From the NCBI GenBank assembly GCA_963813315.1, contig CAWEYO010000014.1, forward strand, positions 1 to 64,000: 64,000 nucleotides of DNA, given 5' to 3'. A program made the translations under genes and the position numbers. Source of the DNA: CAWEYO01 sp963813315 (lineage in GTDB: Bacteria > Pseudomonadota > Alphaproteobacteria > Rhizobiales > Rhizobiaceae). The stretch's first letter is position 1, and each line of letters begins with the position of its first letter. Positions 55,946 through 64,000 of this stretch are shown here, piece by piece. The notes beneath the pieces were generated by a model. It worked only from the letters and a program-made list of their open reading frames with translations, had not been told where the DNA came from and ran no database searches.

Positions 55946-56221
55946 ATGACCGATCTTGTTAGACCGCGAGTCAAATATGTCATTGGGCCCGACGGCAGTC
56001 CGCTTACGATCGCCGACCTGCCGCCCAGCAACACGCGGCGATGGGTCATCCGCCGCAAGGCGGAAGTAGTCGCGGCCGTTCGTGGCGGTCTGCTCAGTCT
56101 TGAGGAAGCCTGCCAGCGTTACAAGCTGACCGTCGAAGAGTTCCTGTCCTGGCAGGCATCGATCGACGAATATGGTCTTGCGGGCCTGCGCACTACGCGA
56201 ATCCAGCAGTACCGACACTGA
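55946..56221 (+). CDS. sciP: SciP-like CtrA inhibitor (DUF1153)
   Basis: The protein has 91 residues. It matches the DUF1153/SciP family: PRVKYVIGPDGSPLT, RWVIRRKAEVVAAVRGG and EEACQRYKLTVEEFLSW, which forms a helix-turn-helix. SciP restrains CtrA-dependent transcription in the alphaproteobacterial cell cycle. An upstream in-frame start adds 14 residues, but the MTDLVRPRVKY start is that of the family. A hairpin terminator follows. Confidence 0.9.
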   Translation: MTDLVRPRVKYVIGPDGSPLTIADLPPSNTRRWVIRRKAEVVAAVRGGLLSLEEACQRYKLTVEEFLSWQASIDEYGLAGLRTTRIQQYRH

Positions 56222-56242
56222 TCGCCAGCCGAATCCCGCCAG

Positions 56243-56267
56243 CCGGCTTCGAATAGCCGGTTCTTTG
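56243..56267 (+). terminator. Probable intrinsic terminator after sciP
   Basis: CCGGC and GCCGG around a short AT loop (GAATA) are followed by TTCTTTG, 22 bases beyond the sciP stop. The stem is short. Confidence 0.4.
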
Positions 56268-56371
56268 TTGCCTGCGGGGGGAGGTGGCGAGGCCGGCGCG
56301 GTGAGGGCAGGGTGCGGGGCGAAAAATCCGATTTGCCACGCGATGCGATTTTCCAGGGGAGCCTGGGAAGC

Positions 56372-56478
56372 CTAGAGCCGCGGACGCTTTTACGGAAGCA
56401 GCGCTGCTGCTCTATCTCTTTGTTTGAGCATCGGATTCTTCCCGAAACCGGTTCACACTTTCGGATCCGATGCTTTAG
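56372..56478. repeat. Family B intergenic repeat, copy 3 (107 bases)
   Basis: The element has CTAGAGC and GCTTTAG ends and is identical in length to the copy at 50358, with the same core ATCGGATTCTTCCCGAAACC. It lies in the intergenic region between sciP and fliJ. Confidence 0.85.
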
Positions 56479-56491
56479 CCGGGGCCCGCGT

Positions 56492-56869
56492 TCAACCGAT
56501 CATGGCGTTGCGCGCGTCGGTCCCTGGTTCGCGTGCCTTGCCGTCTCGCGACTCCAGCATTTCCGCTTTTGACAGCTCGGCTTCAGCTTCGGCGAGTATG
56601 GCTTCCGCCGAGCTTTTTTGCTGTGCAAGATCGAATTGGGAGTTCTTGAGGTTGTCCCGCCGCAGCCTCGCGGCTTTGGCAAACGTCGGATAGGCGAAAT
56701 GATTGGTGTCGGTGATGCCGGCCTTTCTTTCCTCCGCAGCAATCTGCAATTCCAACTCGTTCGCCATGCGGTCGAATTCGGCGATCATCATATCGAGCTG
56801 CATGACCTGCCGGCGCTTCTCGTTCACCTGAAACTGCTTCAGCCGAACAAGGTTCTCACGTGATTTCAT
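56492..56869 (-). CDS. fliJ: FliJ-like flagellar export chaperone
   Basis: The protein has 125 residues, entirely helical and coiled-coil, rich in Arg, Gln, Glu and Ala (LVRLKQFQVNEKRRQVMQLD). Its place next to ctrA, read divergently, is the conserved location of fliJ in many rhizobia and Brucella relatives. FliJ helps the flagellar type III export ATPase. Sequence evidence alone is weak, as coiled coils are non-specific; context makes the call. Confidence 0.75.
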   Translation of the reverse strand: MKSRENLVRLKQFQVNEKRRQVMQLDMMIAEFDRMANELELQIAAEERKAGITDTNHFAYPTFAKAARLRRDNLKNSQFDLAQQKSSAEAILAEAEAELSKAEMLESRDGKAREPGTDARNAMIG

Positions 56870-56917
56870 GTCTCGGTACTCCCAGAAACGCCACTAGTTC
56901 GGCCCTTGCCGCTACTC

Positions 56918-57253
56918 GACTCAAATCGACGGCCGCTCACGATCGCGCCACTTTCCGGCCCGTTTTGGAAACAAATTCCTAAGATTTTGGGCCATTGGTA
57001 ACGATTCGTTTACGGGCATTGTTAATCATACGCGTCAGGACTTAAGGCGCGGTAAAAATCCGGGTTCGGTCAGTAGCGCGAAAGAGCTATGAGCCAGAGT
57101 CGGATGGAGCGGTTTGTTAATGTAGAACATGAACATACCTGCACCGCGATTCATCTTTAAATTCAAGAAGGTGTGGCCATAAGTTAAAAAATCTGATATC
57201 GCTTGCAAAGTGGAATTAGATTTTGTTAACCATTCGATGGCAACCTCCGATTC
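56918..57253. promoter_or_regulatory. ctrA promoter region with CcrM (GANTC) and CtrA-like sites
   Basis: Four GANTC sites lie at 56918, 57003, 57148 and 57249. TTAACCATT lies at 57227 and GTTAATCAT at 57021, with another TTAA at 57185. Methylation-sensitive and autoregulatory control of ctrA is known in this class; the sites here are read by eye. Confidence 0.6.
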
Positions 57254-57317
57254 AGGCAATCTCTGCGTCGGTCCGAAGGTCGCGAAAGACGGCCGGTCGC
57301 GGGAAAAGGGGAATGAA

Positions 57318-58013
57318 ATGCGTGTTCTGCTGATTGAAGATGACAGTGCAACCGCACAAAGCATCGAGCTGATGCTGAAATCGGAGAGCTTCAACGTCTA
57401 CACGACCGACCTCGGGGAGGAAGGCGTGGATCTTGGGAAACTCTATGACTACGACATCATTCTCCTTGACCTCAATCTACCCGACATGTCGGGCTATGAA
57501 GTTTTGCGAACCCTTCGCCTTTCCAAGGTCAAGACTCCGATCCTGATCCTGTCTGGCATGGCGGGCATCGAAGACAAGGTGCGTGGGCTTGGCTTCGGCG
57601 CTGACGACTACATGACGAAGCCCTTCCACAAGGACGAACTGGTGGCGCGCATTCACGCCATTGTTCGCCGTTCGAAGGGTCATGCGCAGTCTATTATTGC
57701 GACGGGCGACCTGGTCGTAAATCTCGACGCCAAGACGGTCGAGGTCGGTGGCCAGCGCGTGCATCTGACCGGCAAGGAATACCAGATGTTGGAGCTTCTC
57801 TCCTTGCGCAAGGGCACCACGCTTACCAAGGAAATGTTCCTCAACCATCTCTACGGAGGGATGGACGAGCCGGAACTCAAGATCATCGACGTCTTCATTT
57901 GTAAGCTGCGCAAGAAGCTTGATGCCGCCTCCGGTGGCCAGAATTACATCGAAACCGTCTGGGGTCGCGGCTACGTGCTGCGTGAGCCGGAAGACATCCG
58001 GGAAAGCGCCTGA
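57318..58013 (+). CDS. ctrA: Cell-cycle response regulator CtrA
   Basis: The protein has 231 residues and is a near-textbook CtrA. The receiver domain covers residues 1-115 with the acidic pocket EDD, phosphoacceptor Asp51 (LLDLNLPD) and Lys101 (TKPF). The OmpR-type winged helix has TGKEYQMLELLS, IIDVFICKLRKKLD and GQNYIETVWGRGYVLR. It controls division, flagella and replication timing. The start at 57318 (MRVLLIEDDS) is that of the family; the longer frame would add 36 residues. CckA, ChpT and SciP control it; two of these lie in the same block. Confidence 0.97.
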   Translation: MRVLLIEDDSATAQSIELMLKSESFNVYTTDLGEEGVDLGKLYDYDIILLDLNLPDMSGYEVLRTLRLSKVKTPILILSGMAGIEDKVRGLGFGADDYMTKPFHKDELVARIHAIVRRSKGHAQSIIATGDLVVNLDAKTVEVGGQRVHLTGKEYQMLELLSLRKGTTLTKEMFLNHLYGGMDEPELKIIDVFICKLRKKLDAASGGQNYIETVWGRGYVLREPEDIRESA

Positions 58014-58073
58014 CACCGCCATTCCGGCGAGAGCCCTGATTTGTAGGGCATGCTGCCGCGAGGTCACGGCATG

Positions 58074-58640
58074 CATCTTCGCGTCAAGCCCGAGGATGGC
58101 GATGCGGGGGCTTCGGCAATCACAAGCGCCGGCGATTGGCGGCAGCGCCCCGCCGCCTCGTTTCCATCTATCCCAGAGCGGCAACGCTCCCTCTATCCCA
58201 GAGCGCAAACGTCCGTCTCTTCGTCATCCCGCCCCTCTCTCTTCGTCATCCTAGGGCGGAGCCGAAGCGCAGCGAAGGCGCAGACCCTGGGATCCATGCC
58301 TGAACATGGGGGCAGTGCGCGGCGGTCCGGATTCTCGACCGCCTCGCCCACGATGAGTGTTCCGGCATGGATCCTCGGGTCAAGCCCGAGGATGACGATG
58401 CGGGGAGGGCTTCGGCAATCACAAGCACCAGCGATTGGCGGCAGCGCCCCGCCGGCGACGCTCCCCTCCATCCACGCGGCAACGCTCCCTCTATCCCAGA
58501 GCGCAAACGTCCGTCTCTTCGTCATCCCGCCCCTCTCTCTTCGTCATCCCAGGGCGGAGCCGAAGCGCAGCGAAGGCGCAGACCCTGGGATCCATGCCTG
58601 AACATGAAGGCAGCTCGCGGCGGTTCAGAATGCTAACCGC
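58074..58640. repeat. Tandem duplication of about 300 bases (two imperfect copies)
   Basis: Copy 1 (about 58074-58370) and copy 2 (58371-58640) share long words such as GGCGATTGGCGGCAGCGCCC (GCGATTGGC in copy 2), GAGCGCAAACGTCCGTCTCT and GGCGCAGACCCTGGGATCC. Each copy ends with a mostly shared tail. The short CATCCCAGGGCGGAGCCGAA words belong to a common rhizobial intergenic sequence. No gene is supported. Confidence 0.75.
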
Positions 58641-58692
58641 CTCGCCTACGATGAGCGGCAGAAGGTGCGAACCAACCTATGCGCACGCGGCT

Positions 58693-59322
58693 CTAGCTGG
58701 CTGAAAGGACGATCTCGTCTGCAGCGGCGCGGATCGAAATCACCATGCCGGCTTCGCGCGCCAGGAGCAGCGTGTAGTAGGGCTGCACTGCGTGGGCGTC
58801 GATCGCCTCCTCAGGCCTGCCACCGGAGTGCAGCTCGAGAAACTTCGGCGGCACCCGAACCATCGGGCCGCTTGCCGAAAGGAAGAACTTCGGTTCGGTT
58901 TCAAGATCCTCCAGCCTCACCGTGATCCTGCCGCCGCGCGGGATCGCCCCAATGGCGATCAGAACCAGGTTAAGCAGCAGTTTGACCTTGTTTTTCGGCA
59001 GCAATGCGCGCCCGCCATTCCAGACAAGCTCGGGCTTTTCGTTCTTGAGGAAGGCGACAGCGACTGCCTCGGCGTCGCCCGTGTCTATCAGCATGCCAGC
59101 CGAACCAGCCGCACCGAAAGCAATGCGCGCAAATTGCAGCCTCGCCGACGCGTTGCGTGCACTGGTCCGGATCAGGTTCATGGCGTCTTCGTCGGCGCCG
59201 CCCTCGTCCAGCAACTCCAGTCCATTGTTGATAGCGCCGACCGGCGAGATGATGTCGTGGCAGACGCGGCTGCACAGAAGAGCCGCGAGATCGGGCGCGG
59301 AAAGCGTGAAGAGTTCGGACAT
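58693..59322 (-). CDS. chpT: Histidine phosphotransferase ChpT
   Basis: The protein has 209 residues. The phosphorylated His22 lies in SRVCHDIISPVGAINNGLELL, shown here by its parts, the dimer helix of the ChpT family. A degenerate ATPase-like fold follows (IAIGAIPRGGRITV). ChpT carries phosphate from CckA to CtrA and CpdR, so its proximity to ctrA and sciP is meaningful. The ATG at 59322 is the family-like start, not an upstream one with 16 extra residues. Confidence 0.93.
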   Translation of the reverse strand: MSELFTLSAPDLAALLCSRVCHDIISPVGAINNGLELLDEGGADEDAMNLIRTSARNASARLQFARIAFGAAGSAGMLIDTGDAEAVAVAFLKNEKPELVWNGGRALLPKNKVKLLLNLVLIAIGAIPRGGRITVRLEDLETEPKFFLSASGPMVRVPPKFLELHSGGRPEEAIDAHAVQPYYTLLLAREAGMVISIRAAADEIVLSAS

Positions 59323-59370
59323 TTCTTTCGTCCCCGGTCTCTGATTGTCCCTGCTGCGTCGAGCAGGCAT

Positions 59371-59515
59371 CTAGAGTGTGTCGATATTCAGGTGATGCCG
59401 ACCTGCAAATGGGGCCTTCTCCGCTTCCGGTACTCACGTACCCAAACGTACGCTGCGTGCCGGTTCTCGAGAACCACCATTTTCGGCTGGCCTGACCTGA
59501 TTCAACACACCCTAG
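59371..59515. repeat. Family C intergenic repeat, copy 3
   Basis: The element is about 145 bases, CTAGAGTGTGTCG to TTCAACACACCCTAG, with the same central GGTACTCACGTACCC and GTGCCGG words as 49089. Beyond it (59516-59802) no gene is seen. Confidence 0.82.
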
Positions 59516-59802
59516 CCCTACACAAGCGAATCACGCCTGCCGACCCTCAATTGTGGTTACACGAGCAAATGGGCGCGCATCAAGAAAGCGCGGTTCAAAT
59601 TGCGCGGAAAAGCAAATTCAAGCGGCTTAGCGTGGGCCGGCGGGTTGACGCAGGAAGCCTTCGTCCTGCCATCTTCGTGGAAAAGCTTAATGGTTGAAAA
59701 AGGATTGCGGCATAGTCTGCTGTCAAATGCCGAATCAAGCGGCCGAAAGTGTCGCGGTCGGCCGAGGCGTCAGCGGAGTGTTCCCTGACGGAGATTGGAA
59801 GC

Positions 59803-60384
59803 ATGTTTCCCAGATTATACGGCCGGCTTCAAATCCGGGTGATCGCGGCCGCGCTGGCCGCTCTTGCGTTTCTCGCGTTCTCGTCGTCCGGTTCGCGCGC
59901 CGACAAATACACGGCACAAGAGATCGTCGATGCGGGCCACACATTCTTCGGTGCGACGTCCGGCGGCCTTGCGACGCTCGTCGAAAAGGCTTTCGCCTCC
60001 TATGGCCTGCCCAACGGATACGTGCTCGGCGAAGAGGGATCGGGCGCCATCGTAGGCGGCCTTACCTATGGGGAGGGACTGCTCTACACGAAAAACGCCG
60101 GCGATCATAAAGTGTTCTGGCAAGGTCCGTCGCTTGGCTGGGACTTTGGTGGGCAGGGCTCGCGCTCCATGATGCTGGTCTACAATCTGGACGATACGAA
60201 CAGCCTATACAGACGCTTTGTCGGTGTCGCGGGTTCGGCCTATCTGGTGGCCGGTCTCGGGTTCAATGTGCTGAAGCACGGAGACATACTGCTGGTGCCT
60301 ATCCGCACAGGCGTCGGGGCCCGGCTCGGCATCAATGTCGGTTATCTCAAACTCACCCAAGCGCCCACCTGGAATCCGTTCTGA
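59803..60384 (+). CDS. eipA: EipA-like DUF1134 envelope protein
   Basis: The protein has 193 residues with a signal peptide (hydrophobic AAALAALAFLAF, cleavage near SRADKY). The mature beta-rich DUF1134 domain has AGHTFFGATSGGLATLVEKAF, GEEGSGAIVGGLTYGEG and a repeated GWDFGGQGSR-type segment. The Brucella family member EipA is a periplasmic protein needed for envelope integrity. The start at 59803 has a GGAG nine bases upstream. Its place after chpT matches related genomes. Confidence 0.85.
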   Translation: MFPRLYGRLQIRVIAAALAALAFLAFSSSGSRADKYTAQEIVDAGHTFFGATSGGLATLVEKAFASYGLPNGYVLGEEGSGAIVGGLTYGEGLLYTKNAGDHKVFWQGPSLGWDFGGQGSRSMMLVYNLDDTNSLYRRFVGVAGSAYLVAGLGFNVLKHGDILLVPIRTGVGARLGINVGYLKLTQAPTWNPF

Positions 60385-60507
60385 GGGATCGGGGTCTGAG
60401 GATCCGCCTTGGCAATTTCCTTTCCGCGCGCTATTTGACTCCGGAAGACCCGGCGGGCGATGGGGCTTTGAAGTTGCACGGCGCGCCGTCGCGGCCGCCG
60501 GCTTGCC

Positions 60508-61725
60508 ATGGGGGCCGGTGAGTTAAAAGTGATCCAGTCGACGCTGTTTTTTATCCTGGGCTTTCTCTGCGCGGGCTTCCTGGCTCTCATCGTGGGGCCT
60601 GCGGTCTGGCGCCGTGCGGTCACGCTTACCCGCAAGCGGATCGAAGCATCGATGCCGCTATCGCTGAACGAGATACAGGCAGAAACGGACAGGGTGCGCG
60701 CGGAAGCGGCCATGGCCATCCGCCATCTTGAAATCACCGTCAAATCGCTCAAGGAAAAGAACGCTGAGCAGCTTGTGGAAATCAACCGCGGCCGCGAAGA
60801 AGTCCGGCGCCTTGCCAGCGAAAGGACAGAAAAGGCCCATGGCCTCGCAGGTTTTGAAGCGAAGGCTCCGGAACTGCATACCTCGTTGCAGAGGCGCGAG
60901 GAACAGATCTCGGCGCTTACCGCGAAGCTTGGCGAGGCCGAAACCCTGATTTCAAGAGGCGCATCGGAACTGGAAGAGCTCGGCAAGATGTACGAAGATT
61001 TGAGCTTCGTTTCGAGCACCCGCCAGATCGAGCTTGCCGGCGCCGAGGCGGAGATCGAAAAGCTTTCGACTGACGTGTCCAGGTTGCGCCGCCAGTGCAA
61101 GGATGCGGAGCGACGTGTGGCGGAAATCGCGATCGAAAAACAGGCGCTGCAGGATACTTTGAGGCTGGAGCGCAAGAGGCTCACCGATCGCGAGGAGGTG
61201 CTTAGACGCCAGGGGAAGGAATTGATGCACCTCGGCCACGAGGAAGGGGTTGGTCTTGACGCCGCAAATGGGCTGGATCTCCTTCTGGGAGAGGTCGAGA
61301 CCATGGGAACCATCCTTGAGCCCAGGCAGGCTGATGCATTGCGGTCGTCAGGAGGCGGCACGCCCATGGAGGTGACGGAACAGGTGGCCCGGCTGTCGGC
61401 GGAGCGTGACCGCCTTGAACGCCATCTGACCGCATTGGCCGGGGAAAACAGGAAATTGCGCGCTGATGCGGCAGCCGGCGCGGGGAAGGGCGCCGGCGCC
61501 GTTAACGGCAGGTTGGACGAAGACGCGCTCCTGCGCGATCAGATTCAGGAACTGGCGGCCGAGGTCGTAAGTTTGACGGCGGCCCTCGAAGGGTCGGATT
61601 CACCGATCCGCCGAGCTTTGGCAATGCCCGCGGTAAACGGTCTCGTCCCCGCCGACCCGCATGCGAAGATCACCAGTCTCGCCGATCGGGTGCGCGCGCT
61701 TCAGGAGGCGGCCTCGCGGGGTTAG
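60508..61725 (+). CDS. Coiled-coil membrane protein, conserved type, function unknown
   Basis: The protein has 405 residues. One N-terminal transmembrane helix (about 9-34, STLFFILGFLCAGFLALIVG) is followed by a long coiled coil to about 240 (KEKNAEQLVEINRGREEVRR, ELEELGKMYEDL), then a flexible Gly-rich region and a final helical part (EDALLRDQIQELAAEVVSLTA). It is probably anchored in the inner membrane with the coil in the cytoplasm. It overlaps the next minus-strand gene by 4 bases, convergent. I do not recognise the family. Confidence 0.75.
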   Translation: MGAGELKVIQSTLFFILGFLCAGFLALIVGPAVWRRAVTLTRKRIEASMPLSLNEIQAETDRVRAEAAMAIRHLEITVKSLKEKNAEQLVEINRGREEVRRLASERTEKAHGLAGFEAKAPELHTSLQRREEQISALTAKLGEAETLISRGASELEELGKMYEDLSFVSSTRQIELAGAEAEIEKLSTDVSRLRRQCKDAERRVAEIAIEKQALQDTLRLERKRLTDREEVLRRQGKELMHLGHEEGVGLDAANGLDLLLGEVETMGTILEPRQADALRSSGGGTPMEVTEQVARLSAERDRLERHLTALAGENRKLRADAAAGAGKGAGAVNGRLDEDALLRDQIQELAAEVVSLTAALEGSDSPIRRALAMPAVNGLVPADPHAKITSLADRVRALQEAASRG

Positions 61726-62519
61726 ATCAACCGGTGCAGCGCGATTGCTGAGGCGGCGGCGACATTCAGACTGTCGAAACCCGGCGCCATCGAAATTCGC
61801 ACTGTCGTCAGCCGCCTGAGCAACTGGTCGGGCAGGCCCTTGCCTTCGGTCCCTAGATAGAGCGCTGTCCTGTTCAGCCTTTCGATGTTTTTTATGTCGA
61901 CCGTGCCTTGCGGCGAGAGGGCGAGTTGATCGAAGCGATGGCTCTCAAGTGCCGCTACCAGCTCGTTTGCACTGCCGACCATGCCAAATGGTACTTTGAG
62001 GACAGCGCCAACCGAGACGCGAATTGCCTTTCGGTAGAGCGGGTCGCAGCAGGTCTCGTCGATGAGCACGGCATCGGCGCCGAACGCCGCCGCGTTCCTG
62101 AAAATCGCGCCCATATTGTCGTGATTGGAGATGCCCACCAAAGCCACGAGAAGAGCCCTTGCAGGCAGCCGCACGAGCATTTCGTCCACCGGCTCCGGCA
62201 GGCGTTTTCTGCCGATCGCAAGCACACCTCGATGGATATGAAAGCCGGCAAGCGCGTCCATGACGGCGCTGGCCGCTACATAGACGGGCAGACCTTCGGG
62301 CGCCAACCTCAACGTATCGAGCATCCCCTCGATCCGGTTTTCCGCCACCAGCGCTGACTCGGCCTCGAACCGGCGGGCCGAAAAAAGCACGTTGAGCACG
62401 ACCTTGCCTTCGGCGATAAAACGGCCTTGCCGCCCGGCCATATCGCGCTCGCGTACGTCGCGGTATGCCGAGACGCGCGGATCGTCCGGGTCGTCGATGC
62501 GGATCGTGTGCACGGACAT
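61722..62519 (-). CDS. TrmH/SpoU-family RNA 2'-O-methyltransferase
   Basis: The protein has 265 residues. The N-terminal substrate-binding part has VVLNVLFSARRF. The SPOUT knot domain has the three SpoU motifs: NHDNMGAIFRNAAAFGADAVL, LALSPQGTVDI followed by LYLGTEGKGLPDQLL, and ISMAPGFDSLNVAAASAIALH. It transfers methyl from SAM to rRNA or tRNA ribose. Exact target unknown. Confidence 0.9.
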   Translation of the reverse strand: MSVHTIRIDDPDDPRVSAYRDVRERDMAGRQGRFIAEGKVVLNVLFSARRFEAESALVAENRIEGMLDTLRLAPEGLPVYVAASAVMDALAGFHIHRGVLAIGRKRLPEPVDEMLVRLPARALLVALVGISNHDNMGAIFRNAAAFGADAVLIDETCCDPLYRKAIRVSVGAVLKVPFGMVGSANELVAALESHRFDQLALSPQGTVDIKNIERLNRTALYLGTEGKGLPDQLLRRLTTVRISMAPGFDSLNVAAASAIALHRLI

Positions 62520-62659
62520 CTCGCCATCACCGCAAGGGGGAAATTGGCCCGCCGCCCTTCCGACGCTCGTTCTGCAGCGGCGAATATCGGCGAAGCCGAC
62601 GTGAAATCCAATCTGCCTGACGCGATCTACGAAGGAGATGAACTTCCGCTCAAGTCAAA

Positions 62660-63010
62660 TCATGGGCATGGCGCTGCCATAACCGCCCCTTGATGCGTCC
62701 CTTCCTCGCTTTCGTCCATCTCGCTGAAGATGCCGTCCAGAGTTTGAAGCAGACGGCGTACGGCGGTCGAGCGGCAGCGATAGAATACCATCTGCCGGTC
62801 CCGGCGGGTCTCCACGAGATGGGCGCTACGCAGCTTCGCGAGGTGCTGAGAGAGCGCCGACTGACTGAGCGACACTTTTTCAGCAATGGCGCCCACCGAC
62901 ATTTCGTCAGCCAGCAAGTGGCTCATGATATGCAATCGCTTGCTGTTACCCAGGACACTCAGAAATTCGCCGGCCTCGTCGACCTTGCGAACCAGGTTCT
63001 TCACAAACAT
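62660..63010 (-). CDS. ArsR/SmtB-family transcriptional regulator
   Basis: The protein has 116 residues. The winged helix is LSVLGNSKRLHIMSHLL, SVGAIAEKVSLSQSALSQHLAKLR and TRRDRQMVFYRC. The Cys in the last part could bind metal or act as a redox switch, but the classic ELCVC motif is absent. The start at 63010 has GGAGG four bases upstream. It resembles the BigR-like branch of rhizobia. Confidence 0.85.
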   Translation of the reverse strand: MFVKNLVRKVDEAGEFLSVLGNSKRLHIMSHLLADEMSVGAIAEKVSLSQSALSQHLAKLRSAHLVETRRDRQMVFYRCRSTAVRRLLQTLDGIFSEMDESEEGTHQGAVMAAPCP

Positions 63011-63166
63011 GAAACCTCCACAGCACATCGTTCCTTCAGAAGCCAAGGCAGTGCAATGGCGCCGGAAGGTCCCAGCCTGCGAGGGCATATGCGCAATCTT
63101 CAATGCAGGACTTTATGGAATGCTAATGACTTTTGATCGGCGCACAATGTGCAATTCGTGCTAATT

Positions 63167-63949
63167 TCATGCCTTCTGAGCCCCTTGCTCCGACAAAGCG
63201 AGGCGGCCCGAAGCGGCCAGGTCCACCAGAATTTTTCTCAGATTGCCTGCATCGGTTAGCGGTTCGGCAAAGAAAACCCGCCGAAAATCGTCTGCGGAAA
63301 CCAGGTCCAGACCGTCGGGGTCGATCCCGGTAAGGGTCCAGTCGCCGTCGTCCGTACCGGCGAAAGCTCTTGCGTAGACACCGATCGCGGCGCGATGGTC
63401 TTTGTTCATGTGATCGAGCGCCTCCTGTTCCACTTCCGACAGTGCCATGGCGGTCACGGCATCTGAGACGAGGTCTGGACGATCGAGAAGATAGGCCCTG
63501 CCGAAGCCGCCGTTCAGGCTTGCCCGCAGCGGGTCCAGCCTGAAGAAAAAGAAATCACCGAGCCCCGCGTAGAGTCTCGCCTTTGGGTGGCGGTTCAAAT
63601 ACCGGCGCCGGGCACGTGCGTGATCGGGCGTTCCCTCATGCAGTTGTGCTGCAACGCAGGAGATGGAGATTCTCGGATAGGCGAGCGGGTCGCCCTTGCC
63701 GGGTTCGCCCAGCAACAAAGAGCAACGCGCGTCCGCAATCAGAGCCTTGGTGTGCGCCGAAAGCATCGAGACGAGGATCAGCGGCGAGCCGTCAAGGTCG
63801 GTCGCGACGCCGACACGGCTCGCCAATGGCGCGCCGGTTCCCGGTTCGAGCACCGCCAATGCGCCAAATCGCGCTGTGCGGACAAGAGTTCTCGCGAGCC
63901 TGATTGCCTGCTCGTCGGTTTCCCGGATGACGTCCTTCTCTTTGCGCAT
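63167..63949 (-). CDS. HugZ-like pyridoxamine-oxidase-fold heme protein
   Basis: The protein has 260 residues. The N-terminal split-barrel flavin/heme domain has LASRVGVATDLDGSPLILVS and CSLLLGEPGKGDPLAYPRI. The C-terminal DUF2470-like part has EVEQEALDHMNKDHRAAIGVYA. The family (HugZ, HutZ) degrades or stores heme, using a C-terminal His-containing motif. No heme uptake genes lie nearby. It ends 156 bases after the ArsR start; the two are on the same strand but probably separate. Confidence 0.85.
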   Translation of the reverse strand: MRKEKDVIRETDEQAIRLARTLVRTARFGALAVLEPGTGAPLASRVGVATDLDGSPLILVSMLSAHTKALIADARCSLLLGEPGKGDPLAYPRISISCVAAQLHEGTPDHARARRRYLNRHPKARLYAGLGDFFFFRLDPLRASLNGGFGRAYLLDRPDLVSDAVTAMALSEVEQEALDHMNKDHRAAIGVYARAFAGTDDGDWTLTGIDPDGLDLVSADDFRRVFFAEPLTDAGNLRKILVDLAASGRLALSEQGAQKA

Positions 63950-64000
63950 GCTAGTCTAGTCCGTACTCGAATGACTGCCGTTCTCAACCGATGATGCCGG

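Noticed and set aside
57210..57317. 36-codon N-terminal extension of CtrA
   Set aside because: The family starts at MRVLLIEDD; the extension covers the promoter with CtrA and GANTC sites.

Overview
The window looks like chromosome of a Hyphomicrobiales alphaproteobacterium, most probably Mesorhizobium or a close Phyllobacteriaceae relative. The grounds are the sciP-fliJ-ctrA-chpT cell-cycle block with mnmA and an eipA-type (DUF1134) gene, rhizobial-style palindromic intergenic repeats in at least four families, many sugar and polyamine ABC cassettes, and GC-rich codon use. No tool was run; family names come from motifs read by eye.

Layout. (1) 0-9.7 kb: three paralogous RTX (calcium-binding glycine/aspartate nonapeptide) proteins, one leaving the window on the minus strand and two in tandem on the plus strand. 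Both complete ones carry frameshifts, and one also carries a nonsense codon. Their last 0.8 kb is almost identical. (2) 9.8-20.1 kb: TTC38-like TPR protein, asparagine synthetase, Crp/Fnr regulator, small rhizobial proteins, an EEP-family phosphohydrolase, a frameshifted FAD oxidase, a heme-sensor adenylate cyclase and a DUF1127-type micro-gene. (3) 20.5-33.0 kb: a catabolic island with a Rieske oxygenase, class III aminotransferase, PotABCD-type importer, BetI-like TetR repressor, two CrtI-like FAD oxidoreductases, a GcvT-like protein and an 89-residue protein. Three near-identical TTGAA-N6-TTCAA palindromes sit at its three promoter regions, so it is probably one TetR regulon for an unidentified N-methylated amine or polyamine-like compound. 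(4) 33.0-38.1 kb: DUF4242-cyclase fusion and a marR-emrAB-like efflux operon. (5) 38.2-45.6 kb: LacI regulator and a ytfQRT-yjfF-like sugar importer with an L-xylulose-reductase-like SDR and a fumarylacetoacetase-fold hydrolase; ytfQ and ytfR each carry a single-base frameshift. (6) 45.7-51.7 kb: orphan papain-like protein and a second sugar ABC cassette in decay, interrupted by repeats, with a deleted SDR gene and a GNAT. (7) 51.7-53.0 kb: scar of an integrated element (integrase remnant) beside tRNA-Met(CAT), with a small lipoprotein gene. (8) 53.5-64 kb: core genes: Gfo/Idh oxidoreductase, mnmA, sciP, fliJ, ctrA, chpT, eipA-like, a coiled-coil membrane protein, an rRNA/tRNA methyltransferase, an ArsR regulator and a HugZ-like protein.

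The seven or so single-base frameshifts, several next to short homopolymers and some in otherwise intact operons, suggest that part of the damage is consensus error rather than true decay. The RTX genes and the second ABC cassette also show independent signs of real degeneration.
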